Assembly (NCBI GenBank): GCA_027422505.1
Contig: JAPQWV010000479.1
Coordinates: forward strand, 321,001 to 385,000
Direction of reading: 5' to 3'
Source of the DNA: Craterostigma plantagineum
Lineage: Eukaryota; Streptophyta; Magnoliopsida; Lamiales; Linderniaceae
Length of the DNA stretch: 64,000 bases
The translations under genes were made by a program, and so were the position numbers. Every line of letters begins with the position of its first letter. Position 1 is the first letter of the stretch. Shown in pieces: positions 35,067-45,663 of the stretch. The notes under the pieces are model-generated. The model had not been told where the DNA came from. It did not search any database and worked only from the letters and a program-made list of their open reading frames with translations.

Positions 35067-35519
35067 CTTTGTTGACGTTTTTTTTTGTCAATGACCTTCA
35101 TTTTAATTAACCGTTAACCATCTTCTTTAAACACTCGATTAATTAACTAGAAATAAAAGAAAAAGAAAAATAAATATACATACACAATCTGTATATATAT
35201 AAAAGAAACGAAACTCCATTTAAATGCACATCAGCACGTAATAATTACTATACCAACCTAGATCGATCCATCCTTTCTTCTTCATCGTTTCTAAAGAAAA
35301 ACACAGCCTCATTTTCGTCACTAAGTCGAACTCGAAGTCTGCGAAACAAGTCTGGAAGGAAAAACCCAGCTCTAACTCTTTACAGTAAGTTTTTTCTTTT
35401 TGAATTACGAATTTTTACCCTCCAAATTACGTGAGTTTGTCATTACGTGATGTTTGGCAACGAGAATTTTGAATTCCCAGTCGGAAAGACGAAACTCGTG
35501 GTCATGCTTCATGGAACCC

Positions 35520-36000
35520 GCACATATATTCACAAGGGCCCATGCAGTAGATCTGGGGCCCCGCGCATGTTTACACGGTCCCGCACGCTGGTGCAGGGGC
35601 CGTGCGCACTGGTGCACGGGTCCGCGCGCTAGAGCACGGGACCCGGGCATCAGTTCAAGGGCCCCAGGCGCTGGCGCTGGGGTCCCGCACATCAGTACAG
35701 TGCGCGCGCGCAATGGAGCACGGGTCCGCGCGAGCTAGTGCACGGGACCCGGGCATCAATTCAGGGTCCCCAGGCGCTGTGGTCCCGCACATCAGTGCAG
35801 GGCGCGCGCGCAATGGAGCACGGGTCCGCGCGCGCTAGTGCACGGGACCCAGGCATCAGTTCAAGGACCCCAAGCGCTGGTGCAGGGGTCCCGCGCATCC
35901 GTGCATGGGCAGTCCCAGGGCATGGGTCCCGAACACCAAGTCATGGGTCTCGCGCTCTAGAGCTTGGGTCCCATGCGCTGGTGCAGGGGTCCCGTGCTTA
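35520..36000 (+). repeat. GC-rich tandem repeat in the MULE, unit about 100 bp, three copies
   Basis: Units start near 35612, 35711 and 35811, anchored by GAGCACGGGTCCGCGCG and followed by ACGGGACCC.GGCATCA. The block is extended on both sides by degenerate GGTCCCGCGC and GGACCCGTGC words. Reading frames here on both strands are by-products of the GC content, not genes. Confidence 0.85.
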
Positions 36001-36224
36001 TATGTTAGGGTTTTCGATAGCTGTTAGGGTTTTCGATAGCTGTTAGGCGTGTGGAAGTTGTTAGGGCTTTAACTATGCCTAGAAATCACATTAGCAAACA
36101 CAACATCCGAAATAACAATTTCGACAACTAGGGTTGTTGCAACCTATTGTTTTCGCAAACTAGGGTTTCGCAAGTTGTATTGGTTTCTCAAGTAGGGCTA
36201 TGGTTCTAATATATTTTACTTTTA

Positions 36225-36665
36225 TTGCAGGGGGTAATCATGACGATCACTAACATTGTGTTCCAAGTAGAGGGTCAGTGGATAATTGGCGAGGACAATA
36301 CCTTGAAGTGGTGTCCTCTTCCTACTCATAGATGGCAATCAATCTTGGTCGACGAGGAAACATGTACGTTAGATGACGTGAAGAATGAGATTGTGAAGGT
36401 GTTGTCGCTATGCAGCGAGAATTCTAAACTCACGTTAAGTTACATGCCTAGCGTAGTTTACGATTTCCCACGACCCATCTACATCGAGAATGACTACGGT
36501 ATACGTGCATACCTTGGTTTTGGTGGTCCACGGTCTAGACCCGTGCTCCATGTTGAGGTTGCGTCCTTTGTCAGTGCCACACCACCACAAGCTCATCTTA
36601 ATTATTGGTCTTCTTTTGCAGACAAAGTTATTATTGAATTATTGGTCAGTCAACTATTTGTCTGA
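36225..36665 (+). pseudogene. MULE transposase (MURA-like) N-terminal fragment
   Basis: A likely splice acceptor (TTTATTGCAG) ends at 36230, and MTITNIVFQVEGQWI begins at 36240. The segment WQSILVDEETCTLDDVKNEI, then SYMPSVVYDFPRPIYIENDY and IRAYLGFG has the pattern of the PB1-like N-terminus of plant MULE transposases, where a short ubiquitin-like fold precedes the zinc-binding and DDE domains. The frame closes at 36663 and nothing resembling the catalytic core follows. I read it as a deletion remnant. A captured host PB1-like sequence is the alternative. Confidence 0.6.
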
Positions 36666-37802
36666 TACATGTCAGCTTTGAGTGCAGGTGTAATCAATGC
36701 CTTGTCAAGTCTGGTGTCCTTTTCGATGTGTGAGAAGAAAAAGTACAGCACGGGTTTAAAAGAATTTCAGTAATTAAATACATATTTTTTTTGGTACATC
36801 TTTACAAAAATAATTAACCATAACGAAATTGTCGAAAAAAAATTAATCTTGACCAAAAAATTTCACTTATGTTGTTAATGTTCAGAAAAATTTAAATGAT
36901 TTGGTGACTGTTTTCGATGTGAATTTGGTGAACTGGGTGAATGTGACAATAATTGAGCTAATTTACATAACAACAACTTGCCTTATGCTGGTGACTTGGT
37001 TAGGATGTAACAATCGAAAACTCGTATTTTATACATGCAAAAAGACCATACTTTTGTTGGTTATGATATTATATGACGTATTATATTCGTATGGAGGCTG
37101 AATCGAACTTCGAAATTATTTAATATGGTGTAAAATCGCGAAAATAATCGCAGGGTCCCCGCACATGAGTGCTGTGGTCCGGGGCCCATGCCCATGGACC
37201 CGCGCAAGCTAATGCGCGCGACACCAACGATTACGCGCAAGGCCCCTGCGATTACGCGAGGGACCCGTGAACTCACGCAGGGGACCCGTGCTTGTGTTCG
37301 CGAACCCATGCTTATGCGCGAGGGACCGTGCGCTACAGTTTGGGACCATGCGCAGCATACCGGACCCGTGCGGATTTTTTTGACTATTCAACAATCATTG
37401 GTAAATTATTATTTTCTGCGAATGTCAGTGTAATCAATGCCTTGTCAGTGTAACGAAAAAGAAATATTTAATCAAATTGTGTAATCAAATCGCGGGACCC
37501 TTGCTCAATGACTACTGCAGGGGTCCCTAGTTTTGAAGCAAGTGACCCGTGCTCAAATGCTTGGTCCCATGCTTATGTGCGTTGAATAGTCAACAATCAT
37601 TTGTGAATTAGTGGTCTGTTATTTTTTTCGTTATATTGTCAGTGTCATAGCAGTCGATTTGATGCGATTAGCAATAAAATTGCTTGTCATGTCATCACTA
37701 ATGTCAATTCAGATTCTTTAATTTACACAAACGTAACCAACAACGTGCGAGGTTTTTCATAAAAATTATTTAAACTACTTTGAATAAAAAAATTACATTC
37801 AA
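36666..37802. other. MULE interior between the two ORFs
   Basis: AT-rich DNA with two more GC-rich patches of GGACCCGTGC-type words at 37150-37375 and 37490-37580. No coding sequence is visible. Confidence 0.5.
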
Positions 37803-40800
37803 CTATTTTGGACCAAACCAAGAACCCCAGTCCTTACGCAAAATACAAATTGTAAGAAATTTCCTAAAATCTACAATTTCCTGTTGTGTCAGATTGGAGA
37901 CGTCGTCACCTCGAAACATGAGGCTCATTGCCGCTTGCAACACATGTACGCCGCATTCTCCCCTGAAACGTTACACACTTATACAGAAATCGTCGTAAAA
38001 AATTTAAATGCAATAATAACGAATGAAACTTACCTTCCTTGCTGTTTGGCGAATCTCGGATGACGCTCAACTTTCCATTTCTTAAATCGTGTCTTGATAC
38101 ATCCCATGAAGACCAATATCGCCGGGATGATTACTTGAAGTGGCACCAATGCTTTGTTAAGGTTGCGCATGTCCACGTCGCAAGACTCGTCGGAGTCGTA
38201 TATCGTCATCGTCTTCTTCCTCCAATCAGCGACGCATAGCACCCAATGTGCTATCGTTTGCACGGGGAAGACGATGCAATCTGCGTCCATCCATGAGATC
38301 GATGGCCATCCATCCTGAAGTCCTCTTGCGTAATGGGACCATAACGAAAGCATCCCATTTACGACTTCTCCTTCTACGAAGCCATCGAGTTCGATACATG
38401 TCTTGAATGCGTAAGACATGTACGCAACATTCTTCGACGCAAATGCATGGGTCTTCTGCATGTCCAGGAACCCTCTCATTGCTTCATTCATATGCTGAAA
38501 AACCAAAACAACTTAGGCTTTACAATTATAGTTCATTGCAAAATTAATAGTTCAACGGAGCATACCATGTCATCGAGCCACCTTGTTGGCGTGTATAGAT
38601 CCTCAAACCATCCACGTCTATGCTTATCGACCAAGCACTCCTTGTACTCGTCGTCAGCCAAGTCCCGTATTTCCCTCTCTATGGCCCCCCACACCAGGAT
38701 CTTCTTGGAAATATGGACGTCTACGGCCGATAGACTCGCTTTCATTTGATCGGTGGACGGAGGCTCAGTGAACGGCGACTGCAGCCACTGTGAACGTGTC
38801 GAGCCGACTGCCAAATTCATCGAATCGCCGGTCCACGTGGCGTGCAAATTCGTCATACGATGGCCCTGGCATTGGCGGCGACCTCGGTGGCGTATGGAAG
38901 TGGCCTCCATGCATGGACGGCGACCTCGGCGGCTCGTAGTTAGAGCCCATGCCCCTCTCTTCGTCTTGCCGTGATCTGATAGAGAGCTGAGGGACGGACT
39001 CTGCTTCGTAATTGGGTTCGATTGCCGCCCGTCGGCCAAGATGTCCTTGTACCGCACGACGACTGCACCTAACTTCCACCCCTTGCATCAGTAGGCTCGC
39101 CACCCTATCGTACACGTCGTCGTGTGGCGCGGCGACCTCGAAGTCGCTGTACCGAAAATAATCGACCTGCGTCTCTTCTCCAATCGGCACTAGTAGACCT
39201 CGTACATCGGACCCGGTCACCGTCTTCGCAACATCCACCAACTTCGGACATCCCTTCCGGGGCCAATTCCTCGTGACCCACCGGCATATACGCGGCCTCG
39301 CATGCTCCCGCTCTCTAAGTTCAGCATATTTATCAGCGATGGCCGGTATGCCTTCATATGCTAATATCTGAAGACAAAGAAATAAATTAATCTTAGCAAA
39401 CACACGAAACCCTAAACTCACAAAGTCATTCAAATATAAAACCCTAACCTGAAGTGGATGTACGAATCCACTGATCAGCTTACTATCCTTGTTATCGTCA
39501 AAATCTTGTTTCAGCGACCGTAGTGCCGCTCTGAAAGCCACGGTCCCCCAAGGGTAACGCTCGAAGGCCTCCGAGTCCTCGACTAAATAAACGATCCAAG
39601 AAGGAAGGGTGGTATCCTTCTTGGAAGGTCGGGGCAGCAAGACGTACCCCGCAAAATACAGGTTGACCAACTTCAACTTCTCGTCATTGACGCGCACCGT
39701 GGGGTTGGCAGCCAACTCCTCCAACCGCTGCTTAACGTGCGACAATTTAAGCGTCAATGCCGTTTTCCTCGGGAAATGACGACGGACGAATTCATCCATT
39801 TGGTTCACCGTCGGTTCGGCTGCGAACTTCAGCCCCGTGATTAGGCAATACTCCGTTTTTGAAAAACGGAGCGGTTTCTTCCCGATGATCATCCAAAGCT
39901 CGCCACGATTGTGAAGCTGCGTCTGGCACTTGATGAGATACCACAACAGCTGCGCCGACAAATTAAAATTCGCGGCAGCGTTGACGAGCCTGCCGAACGG
40001 ACTCCCTTCCGTAAAAACTGCCAGCTCATCCTCGTTTAGCCAACCAACGATCTCCTCGCTCACTTCGCAGTTTCGTGACGTGATATGTAACCGGTAATCT
40101 TTCTCATTGTCGCCTCCGGCAATTTGCTTCTTCAATTGAACCTACAAATCAATAAAAAATTAATTACAAATGTTGCGGGAAAATTGCTTATGGTGAGATA
40201 GGCCGCCGTGCACGGTCCCCTGCCATGCTGCGCGGAGACCTTGCTATGCCGCGCTGGGGACCCGTGCGTGCCAGCGCGGGGACCCTGCGACATAGCACGG
40301 GGCCCGTGCTTGCTAGCGCGGGGACCCGTGCTCATGTGCGCTGGAGGTCCTAGCTATGTCGCGCTGAGGACCCGTGCGTGCCAGCGCGAGGACCCTGCGA
40401 CATAGCACAGGGCCCGTTTGCTAGCACAGGGACCCTGAGACATAGCACGGGGCCCGTGCTTGCTAGCGCGGGGCCCCGTGCTATGTCGCAGGGTCCCCGC
40501 GCTGGCACGTACGGGTCCCCAGCGCGGCATAGCTAGGGCCTCCAGTGCACATGAGCACGGATCCCCGCGCTAGCAAGCACGGGCCCCGTGCTATGTCGCA
40601 GGGTCCCCGCGCTGGCACGCACGGGTCCCCAGCGCTAGCAAGCACGGGTCCGTAGTTTTCACAGCGCGGGTTAATTGGGGAGGACCCCTGCGCATTCACA
40701 CGGATCCCTGAGATTTAAGACACGGGGCCCCTGCCTGTGCAAGCACGGGTACCCTGCGGCCTAAATTTAGGATCCCGTGCGATTGTATAGGACGGGGTCT

Positions 40801-40854
40801 TTGAAAAATAATTGAAATTACCTTCACTGTTTGGGGTCTCGCCTGAACTGCCAT
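37803..40854 (-). CDS. DUF1985-ULP1 (C48) cysteine protease-like gene carried by the MULE, 5 exons, one frameshift
   Basis: Proposed exons on the minus strand: 40854-40822 (MAVQARPQTVK), 40141-39449, 39367-38566, 38494-38034 and 37962-37803, all with GT-AG borders. Exon 2 carries the DUF1985 signature (GSPFGRLVNAAANFNLSAQL, LWMIIGKKPLRFSKTEYCLI). The protease end has AHWVLCVADWRKKTMTIYDS (His and Asp), then QQG at the end of exon 4 joining GECGVHVLQAAM in exon 5, which gives the Gln and the catalytic Cys (codon 37955-37953). All four active-site residues of a ULP1 peptidase are thus present. ULP1 enzymes cut SUMO from proteins; the role in transposons is unknown. One defect: exon 3 is 802 bases, and the frame changes near 38790, by an indel or a small unseen intron. 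Only the last exon is missed by simple ORF reading. Confidence 0.75.
40245..40640. repeat. Large GC-rich inverted repeat (palindrome) in intron 1 of the ULP1 gene
   Basis: Left arm about 40251-40418, right arm about 40468-40635, separated by about 50 bases that are themselves made of the same words. The arms match with only a few mismatches: the left contains TGCGCTGGAGGTCCTAGCTA and the right its complement TAGCTAGGGCCTCCAGTGCA. Flanking sequence to 40790 continues the GGACCCGTGC texture. Confidence 0.88.
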
Positions 40855-41097
40855 GGATTCTGAGCTTCAAATTCGACTGTGAAGAAGAAGAAAAGGAGAA
40901 AGCTTGATCGATTTTGCAAAGGGCCCGTGAAGTGAAAGGGTTCTTTCTTATTTACTTTTGCTTTTTCAGATTCTACAGTAAACCTCTGTCAAAATCTGTA
41001 ATTTTCGTTAACTGTAGTTGATTGCCATTAAAAAAGGGTATAATAGTCGTTTACGCAGAGTAAGTAAGGGTACATGGTCTTTTATCATTTAGGAGGC

Positions 41098-41145
41098 TAG
41101 TTTTTTAACGTTGACGTTGTCAAAGGCCATTTTTTTAAATAATCC
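41098..41145 (-). repeat. MULE right terminal inverted repeat
   Basis: Pairs with 35019-35066. Confidence 0.8.
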
Positions 41146-41264
41146 AACAAAACGTTAGAGCATAGAAGGTATGATAGTTTACTTGATGTAAAATTGGAGT
41201 AGAAAGTAAAACAAAACGACCAACTTCTTCACTCCACCAATGGGTTGTACGTACGCACATCGTT

Positions 41265-41699
41265 TGTTAGGATACTAGGAAATCCCCGATTATTATTTGT
41301 CCGAGAAATGACGATAATAAATAAATGAGATGAAAATAAATTTGAACAGTGACACGAGATTACGTGGTTCGGTCAGAATGACCTACGTCCACGGGTCGGA
41401 GGGTATAACTTCTTATTATGTGGATATATTACCGACACGTACACTGACGTGGTACAAAAGCAGCTACACAACTACGGAGAATCAAAGCTCAAAGAAATGA
41501 TTGGAGAGGAGAAGATCTGTATGGCTGTGATGGTGTTATTTCCTTCTGCAAATGAGCCTATTTATAGGCATTTTCCTCCCAAACCCGTCCATGTGAATAA
41601 GAGAAAAATAAGGCAGCTGTATTGTTTATTTAGCAGCCCTCGTGAGAATTGCAGCCATTTGACCTAAATGTTTGGACGGTGACAAAGTTCACACCAACA
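41265..41699 (-). repeat. Copia element B 3' LTR
   Basis: 435 bp starting TGTTAGGATAC and ending CACACCAACA. Contains ATTACGTGGTTCGGTCAGAA and CCTACGTCCACGG, a degenerate version of the motif in the copia A LTR. Confidence 0.8.
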
Positions 41700-41839
41700 A
41701 ATCTCCACCTTCAACTTTGATACCGTAGATTACTCCACCTTAATTAGTAATATCTCTGTCACCCTACGGGCTAGTTCACCAACTTTAAAACACCAATCAA
41801 GTCCAAGCAATGCTTGAACTTGGAAACTGGAAGAGCTTT

Positions 41840-43535
41840 GTAAACAAATCCGCAGGATTATCCTTTGTGTTGATCTTTTTTACACCTTCTTATCTGCAAT
41901 CGTATCACGAATAAAATGATACTTTACATCAATATATTTAGTCCTTTCGTGATACATCTAATCCTTGGTCAAATGTATCGCACTTTGACTATCACAGAAA
42001 ATAGTAATAACTCCCTGATTCTGGGTTAATTCGCTGAATAACCCTGTCAACCATAATGCTTCCTTAATGCCGTCAGTAATTGCCATGTATTCTGCTTCAG
42101 TAGTAGATAACGCCACTACGTGCTGTAGAGTAGCTTTCCAGCTGACTGCACAACGCCCAATACAAAATACATAACCAGTGAGAGATCGTCGTTTATCGAG
42201 ATCACCTGCGTAGTCTGAATCGACGAAGCCAACGAGAGTATCGCTATTTCTACCAACGAAGCCAACGAGAGTACCCTTCAAGTATCTGAGAATCCATTTC
42301 ACTGCTTGCCAGTATTCTTCCCCTGGGGTAGTCATATAAACAGCCTATCAAATATCAGGACGTTTACATACCATTGCATACATACTGCCGACTGCACTCG
42401 AGTAAGGAATTCGTGCCCTGTACGCTTCTTCCTCATCTGATGATGGTCACTGAGCAACGCGTAGCCTAAAATGGCTAGCAAGAGGAGTGCTGACTGGTTT
42501 GGCATCGCTCATGCCAAATCTCTCCAAAACCTTTCTGAGGTAACTTTTCTGGGTCAGGTGCAACTTACCAGCTCCTCTATCACGTCTAATCTCCATACCA
42601 AGAATCCTCTTAGCTGCTCCTAAATCCTTCATTTCAATTCACCATTCAATAAGGCCTTCAACTGGTGAATTTCTGCAAGATTTTTAGCCGCAATGAGCAT
42701 GTCATCAACATATAATAACAAATAAATGAACGAACTATCATTTAACTTCCGGAAGTAAACACAACTATCATACTTGCTCCTGGAGAAACCATGACCACCA
42801 TGAAAGAATCAAATCATTTATACCACTGTCTTGGAGACTGCTTTAATCCGTATAAGGATTTCTTCAGTAGGCAAACTTGGTTTTCTTTTCCTTCAACTAT
42901 GAAGCATTCAGGTTGCTTCATATAAATATGTCCATCTAAATCGCCATGTAAGAACGCCGTCTTGACGTCAAGCTGTTCTAACTCCAAACCATACATGACG
43001 ACGAATGCAAGCAATACACGAATAGAGCTATGTTTAATGACAGGGAATCCATCATTAAAGTCAACACCTTGTACCTGACTATAGCCTTTCGCAACTAATC
43101 GTGCCTTATACCTTGCATCGTCAGAACCAGATAAACCTTCTTTCTTCTTGAAGACCCACTTACATCCGACTATTTTCTTTTTCTTCAGCAGCGGCACAAG
43201 AATCCAAGTACCATTCTTGTGCAGAGATTTCATTTCTTCATTCATCGCTACCAGCCACTTATCAGAATTAACATCACTTATTGCCTCCGAATAAGTTGAA
43301 GGTTCGCCGCCTCTACCTGTTTCTTGCGCCACAGATAAAGCGTACGATATTAAATTTGCGTACCGCTGTGGTAGTCGAATCTCCTGTCTCTCCCTATCTC
43401 TGGCTATAGAATATTCCTGCTAGGTGCTTTCATCTTCAATATGATCTGAATCAGGTTCTGGCTCATTCCCTTGATCTGTTGAATCGTAGTAGGATCATAT
43501 GAAGGATCTTCGTTGATCTCGAGCTCCACTAGACC
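41840..43535 (-). pseudogene. Copia element B reverse transcriptase and RNase H
   Basis: 43332-42814 holds the start of [16 protein letters not shown] text ([20 protein letters not shown]), VKTAFLHGDLDGHIYMKQPE and LYGLKQSPRQWYK. The YVDDML active site lies near 42690 in another frame, and MKDLGAAKRILGMEI is at 42632. The RNase H (42335-41958) has FVDSDYAGDLDKRRSLTGYV, ALSTTEAEYMAI and FCDSQSAIHL, then a stop before the usual HERTKYIDVKYHF end. Stops and frameshifts make it inactive. Confidence 0.85.
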
Positions 43536-44522
43536 CGGGCTTTGGGCCGGATTGGGCCGGTTGCGGTTCAACCGGTTCTGCCGTGGTTCCGGTTCTGATT
43601 CCGGGACCATTTTCCCGGAATCGGCCCAGAACCACACTAAGATCCCCCGGGCCTCTATTGGGCCGGTTCCGGTTCCGAAACCGGAACCGGCCCATTGAAT
43701 TTTTTTGTTTTTTATTTTTATTTTTTTTACTTTTAAAAAATTCTTTAGAAAATATCCAAAAATTTTAGTCCAAAAAAAAAAAAAAAAAAAAAGATAAGAA
43801 AATTACAAAAAAATAAAAAAAAACTACCTAAAAAATACAAATAAAAACATAAAAGAAAGAAAAAAAAATACCTAAATCTAAAAGTTACAAAAAAGGAAAA
43901 AAATATTCGAAATATAAAAATACAACTTATTATTCGACTTCACTATTAATTAAACTATATTAGACGCCTCTTCGTCTTCGTCCGAACTGGAAGAACGGAA
44001 CTCGTCGATGGAGTTCTCCCGTCGATTCTTCGATTCGGCCAAATATCAATCCTTCAATAAGGTTAGCATGGCGAGGGAAGTCGGGTTAAGGCTCGCGCGT
44101 CGGTCGTCGATAATTCGCCCGGATGTAGAGAAGGCGGACTCGGAAGCGACACTAGACGCTTGCACGGCTAAAACGTCTCGAGCGACGGTGGATAGGATCG
44201 GATAGAGAGTCGCGTTCGACTTCCACCAGGCCAAACGTCGAAGTCTTCAGGAGTCTGGAAGTTGTGCCTGAGGTAGAGCTGGATCTCATTCGTGTTCGAC
44301 CCCGACGCTCGCGTTTTGGTCTTCGTCTTTTGTGCCTTCAATCTCCGTAGTAGTCCCATTGCGCCACCGCCTCCTTTCGACGAACCGGCTTCGCCCTTCG
44401 GTACGGATCTCCGTGGACGTCGGGTAGTGAACTCCGAAAACATTCTCCGTAGCCTCGGCGAACACTTCAAGTATGGACACGACCAAACCTGCAATATCCC
44501 AATCAGTTTGTCATAATTCATA
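43536..44522 (-). mobile_element. hAT transposon 3' end fragment
   Basis: Starts inside copia B with ACCCGGGCTTTGGGCC and a subterminal zone rich in GGTTCCGGTTC and its complement (43540-43695), a known style of plant hAT ends. An A-rich zone follows (43700-43920), then the transposase C-terminus. It ends abruptly against the copia C LTR, so its 5' part is missing. No TSD can be defined. Confidence 0.7.
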
Positions 44523-44527
44523 CCCAT
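44046..44527 (-). pseudogene. hAT transposase C-terminal fragment with dimerisation domain
   Basis: 44234-44046 reads AWWKSNATLYPILSTVARDV, then VASESAFSTSGRIIDDRRAS and LNPTSLAMLTLLKD. This is the hAT dimerisation region, with the almost invariant SESAFS and R.L.P segments. Upstream, NTNEIQLYLRHNFQTPEDFD joins it with a frame change, and VFAEATENVFGVHYPTSTEI precedes that. The catalytic RNase H-like part is mostly missing. Confidence 0.85.
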
Positions 44528-45628
44528 TCGTTAGGTTCCAGAGAAAAGCCCGCCGTTTTCGTTCAAGTTCATTACCATTTTTAAGCGCGACTCTCTAGGT
44601 CCGTCTCAACTGGCACGGGAGGAATCCGCGAGTCCCAGTATTCGCCTAGCCAATCCCGCGGTACCGGACAGATCCCAGTTGAGAACGAATTTTGATCTAA
44701 TCGAAATTCGGGCGAACCTACTATAGTGTATACATTTAAATAACTCTTACGCCTTTCACTTGCGTCCCGGTTAGGTGAGAGCCATGTAAATGTCAAACTC
44801 ACTAACCTAACACTATGTTATAATCGAGACCCAACCGATTATTTAAACTCCGCTCCGTATCTAATACGAGCGAGCTTTCCAAGCTTCGGCCGAAGGCTTT
44901 ACAATCGTCGTTCTCCAATTACCTCATACGACGTTAACCTATACGAATATAGGCAGTGAATCCCAATAGCAGTCAAAGCCCGGCAATCACCTCCGTAAAG
45001 TCAGTTGCGTTTCGTTGCTGGCCCGTGTCCCATTTCCGAACACTTGCAGACCTAGCCAACTAGCGACAAACCGAAATCGCGAAAGCAAATCCGTCAGTGA
45101 CCCTATCGGTCTGAGGCTGCTATAGTCATTCGTTTAATCATTGACAACATCCTAGTCATGTGATCAAGACGAATACGAGCCGAATATCCGAATACGCGAT
45201 CTCTCCGATCACCGATATCTCCATCACGACCCACAACCTCTCAGGTAATCGGTGACACTACCGATACTATGTGGTCGTCAATGAATAAGTCATATTCGGA
45301 TATCTAGTCACCCACCTAGAATCCTTAGACTTACGGACTTTTTATTTAATGCTAAGATAAGGACCGTCCGGTGTCTCCTCCCTCGTCCCCACGAGAATCA
45401 GACGTCCAACTCAAACATTTGGGTGTTATTTATTTATCGCACCGCCAGATGCCAAACAGACTTTAAATTCGATAAATAAATAATAATGCCTTTATTATAA
45501 TGAAAATAATATTCACTACTTTATTTTAACAGTATATACAATAAAACTGTTTATCGACCCATACATCATTTTGCGCCCTATACTATTCCTAGTCCTCGTA
45601 TGGCATTCCGAGGGCACACTCCCTAACA
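44523..45628 (-). repeat. Copia element C 3' LTR block (left)
   Basis: 1,106 bp sharing its whole length with 51054-52157, starting at CCCATTCGTTAGG and ending CTCCCTAACA. The terminal CA is present on the right, but the left end lacks the TG expected of an LTR, so this copy is probably truncated. Confidence 0.85.
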
Positions 45629-45641
45629 GCCTCCCACTTGC
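45629..45641 (-). promoter_or_regulatory. Copia element C polypurine tract
   Basis: AAGTGGGAGGC on the minus strand directly before the 3' LTR. Confidence 0.8.
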
Positions 45642-45663
45642 ACTCGAATGCCATGTGCTGCAC

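Larger units (their letters stand above)
35010..41154. mobile_element. Mutator-like element of the Kaonashi (ULP1-bearing) type, transposase deleted
   Basis: The element runs 35019-41145 (6,127 bp). Its TIRs begin GGTCTTTTAAAAAAATGGTC on the left and GGATTATTTAAAAAAATGGC inward from the right, about 46 bp with moderate identity. A 9-bp duplication with one mismatch flanks it (AACAAAAAG at 35010-35018, AACAAAACG at 41146-41154). Inside are a transposase N-terminal ORF (+), a DUF1985-ULP1 gene (-) and three GC-rich repeat blocks. MULEs that carry ULP1-like genes are known in plants under the name Kaonashi. No DDE transposase core is present. Confidence 0.85.
41265..43535 (-). mobile_element. 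Copia element B: 3' half only
   Basis: 3' LTR 41265-41699, polypurine tract at 41700-41712 (minus-strand AAGGTGGAGAT), then RNase H, RT and the region before RT, cut off at about 43535 where hAT DNA begins. Integrase, protease, gag and the 5' LTR are absent from the window. Confidence 0.85.

Noticed and set aside
35405..36046. Several overlapping ORFs of 60-102 codons on both strands in the GC-rich block
   Set aside because: They follow from high GC and a 100-bp repeat whose period is not tied to codons; products are Arg/Gly/Ala/Pro-rich with no domain.
39368..39448. In-frame continuation of the DUF1985 frame through 81 bases
   Set aside because: The stretch has GT-AG borders and intron-like text; its removal joins HPLQ to ILAYEG in a better domain, so I treat it as an intron without stops.
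40132..40699. ORFs of 65-72 codons in the palindrome block
   Set aside because: Mirror-image products from an inverted repeat inside an intron; no coding signal.
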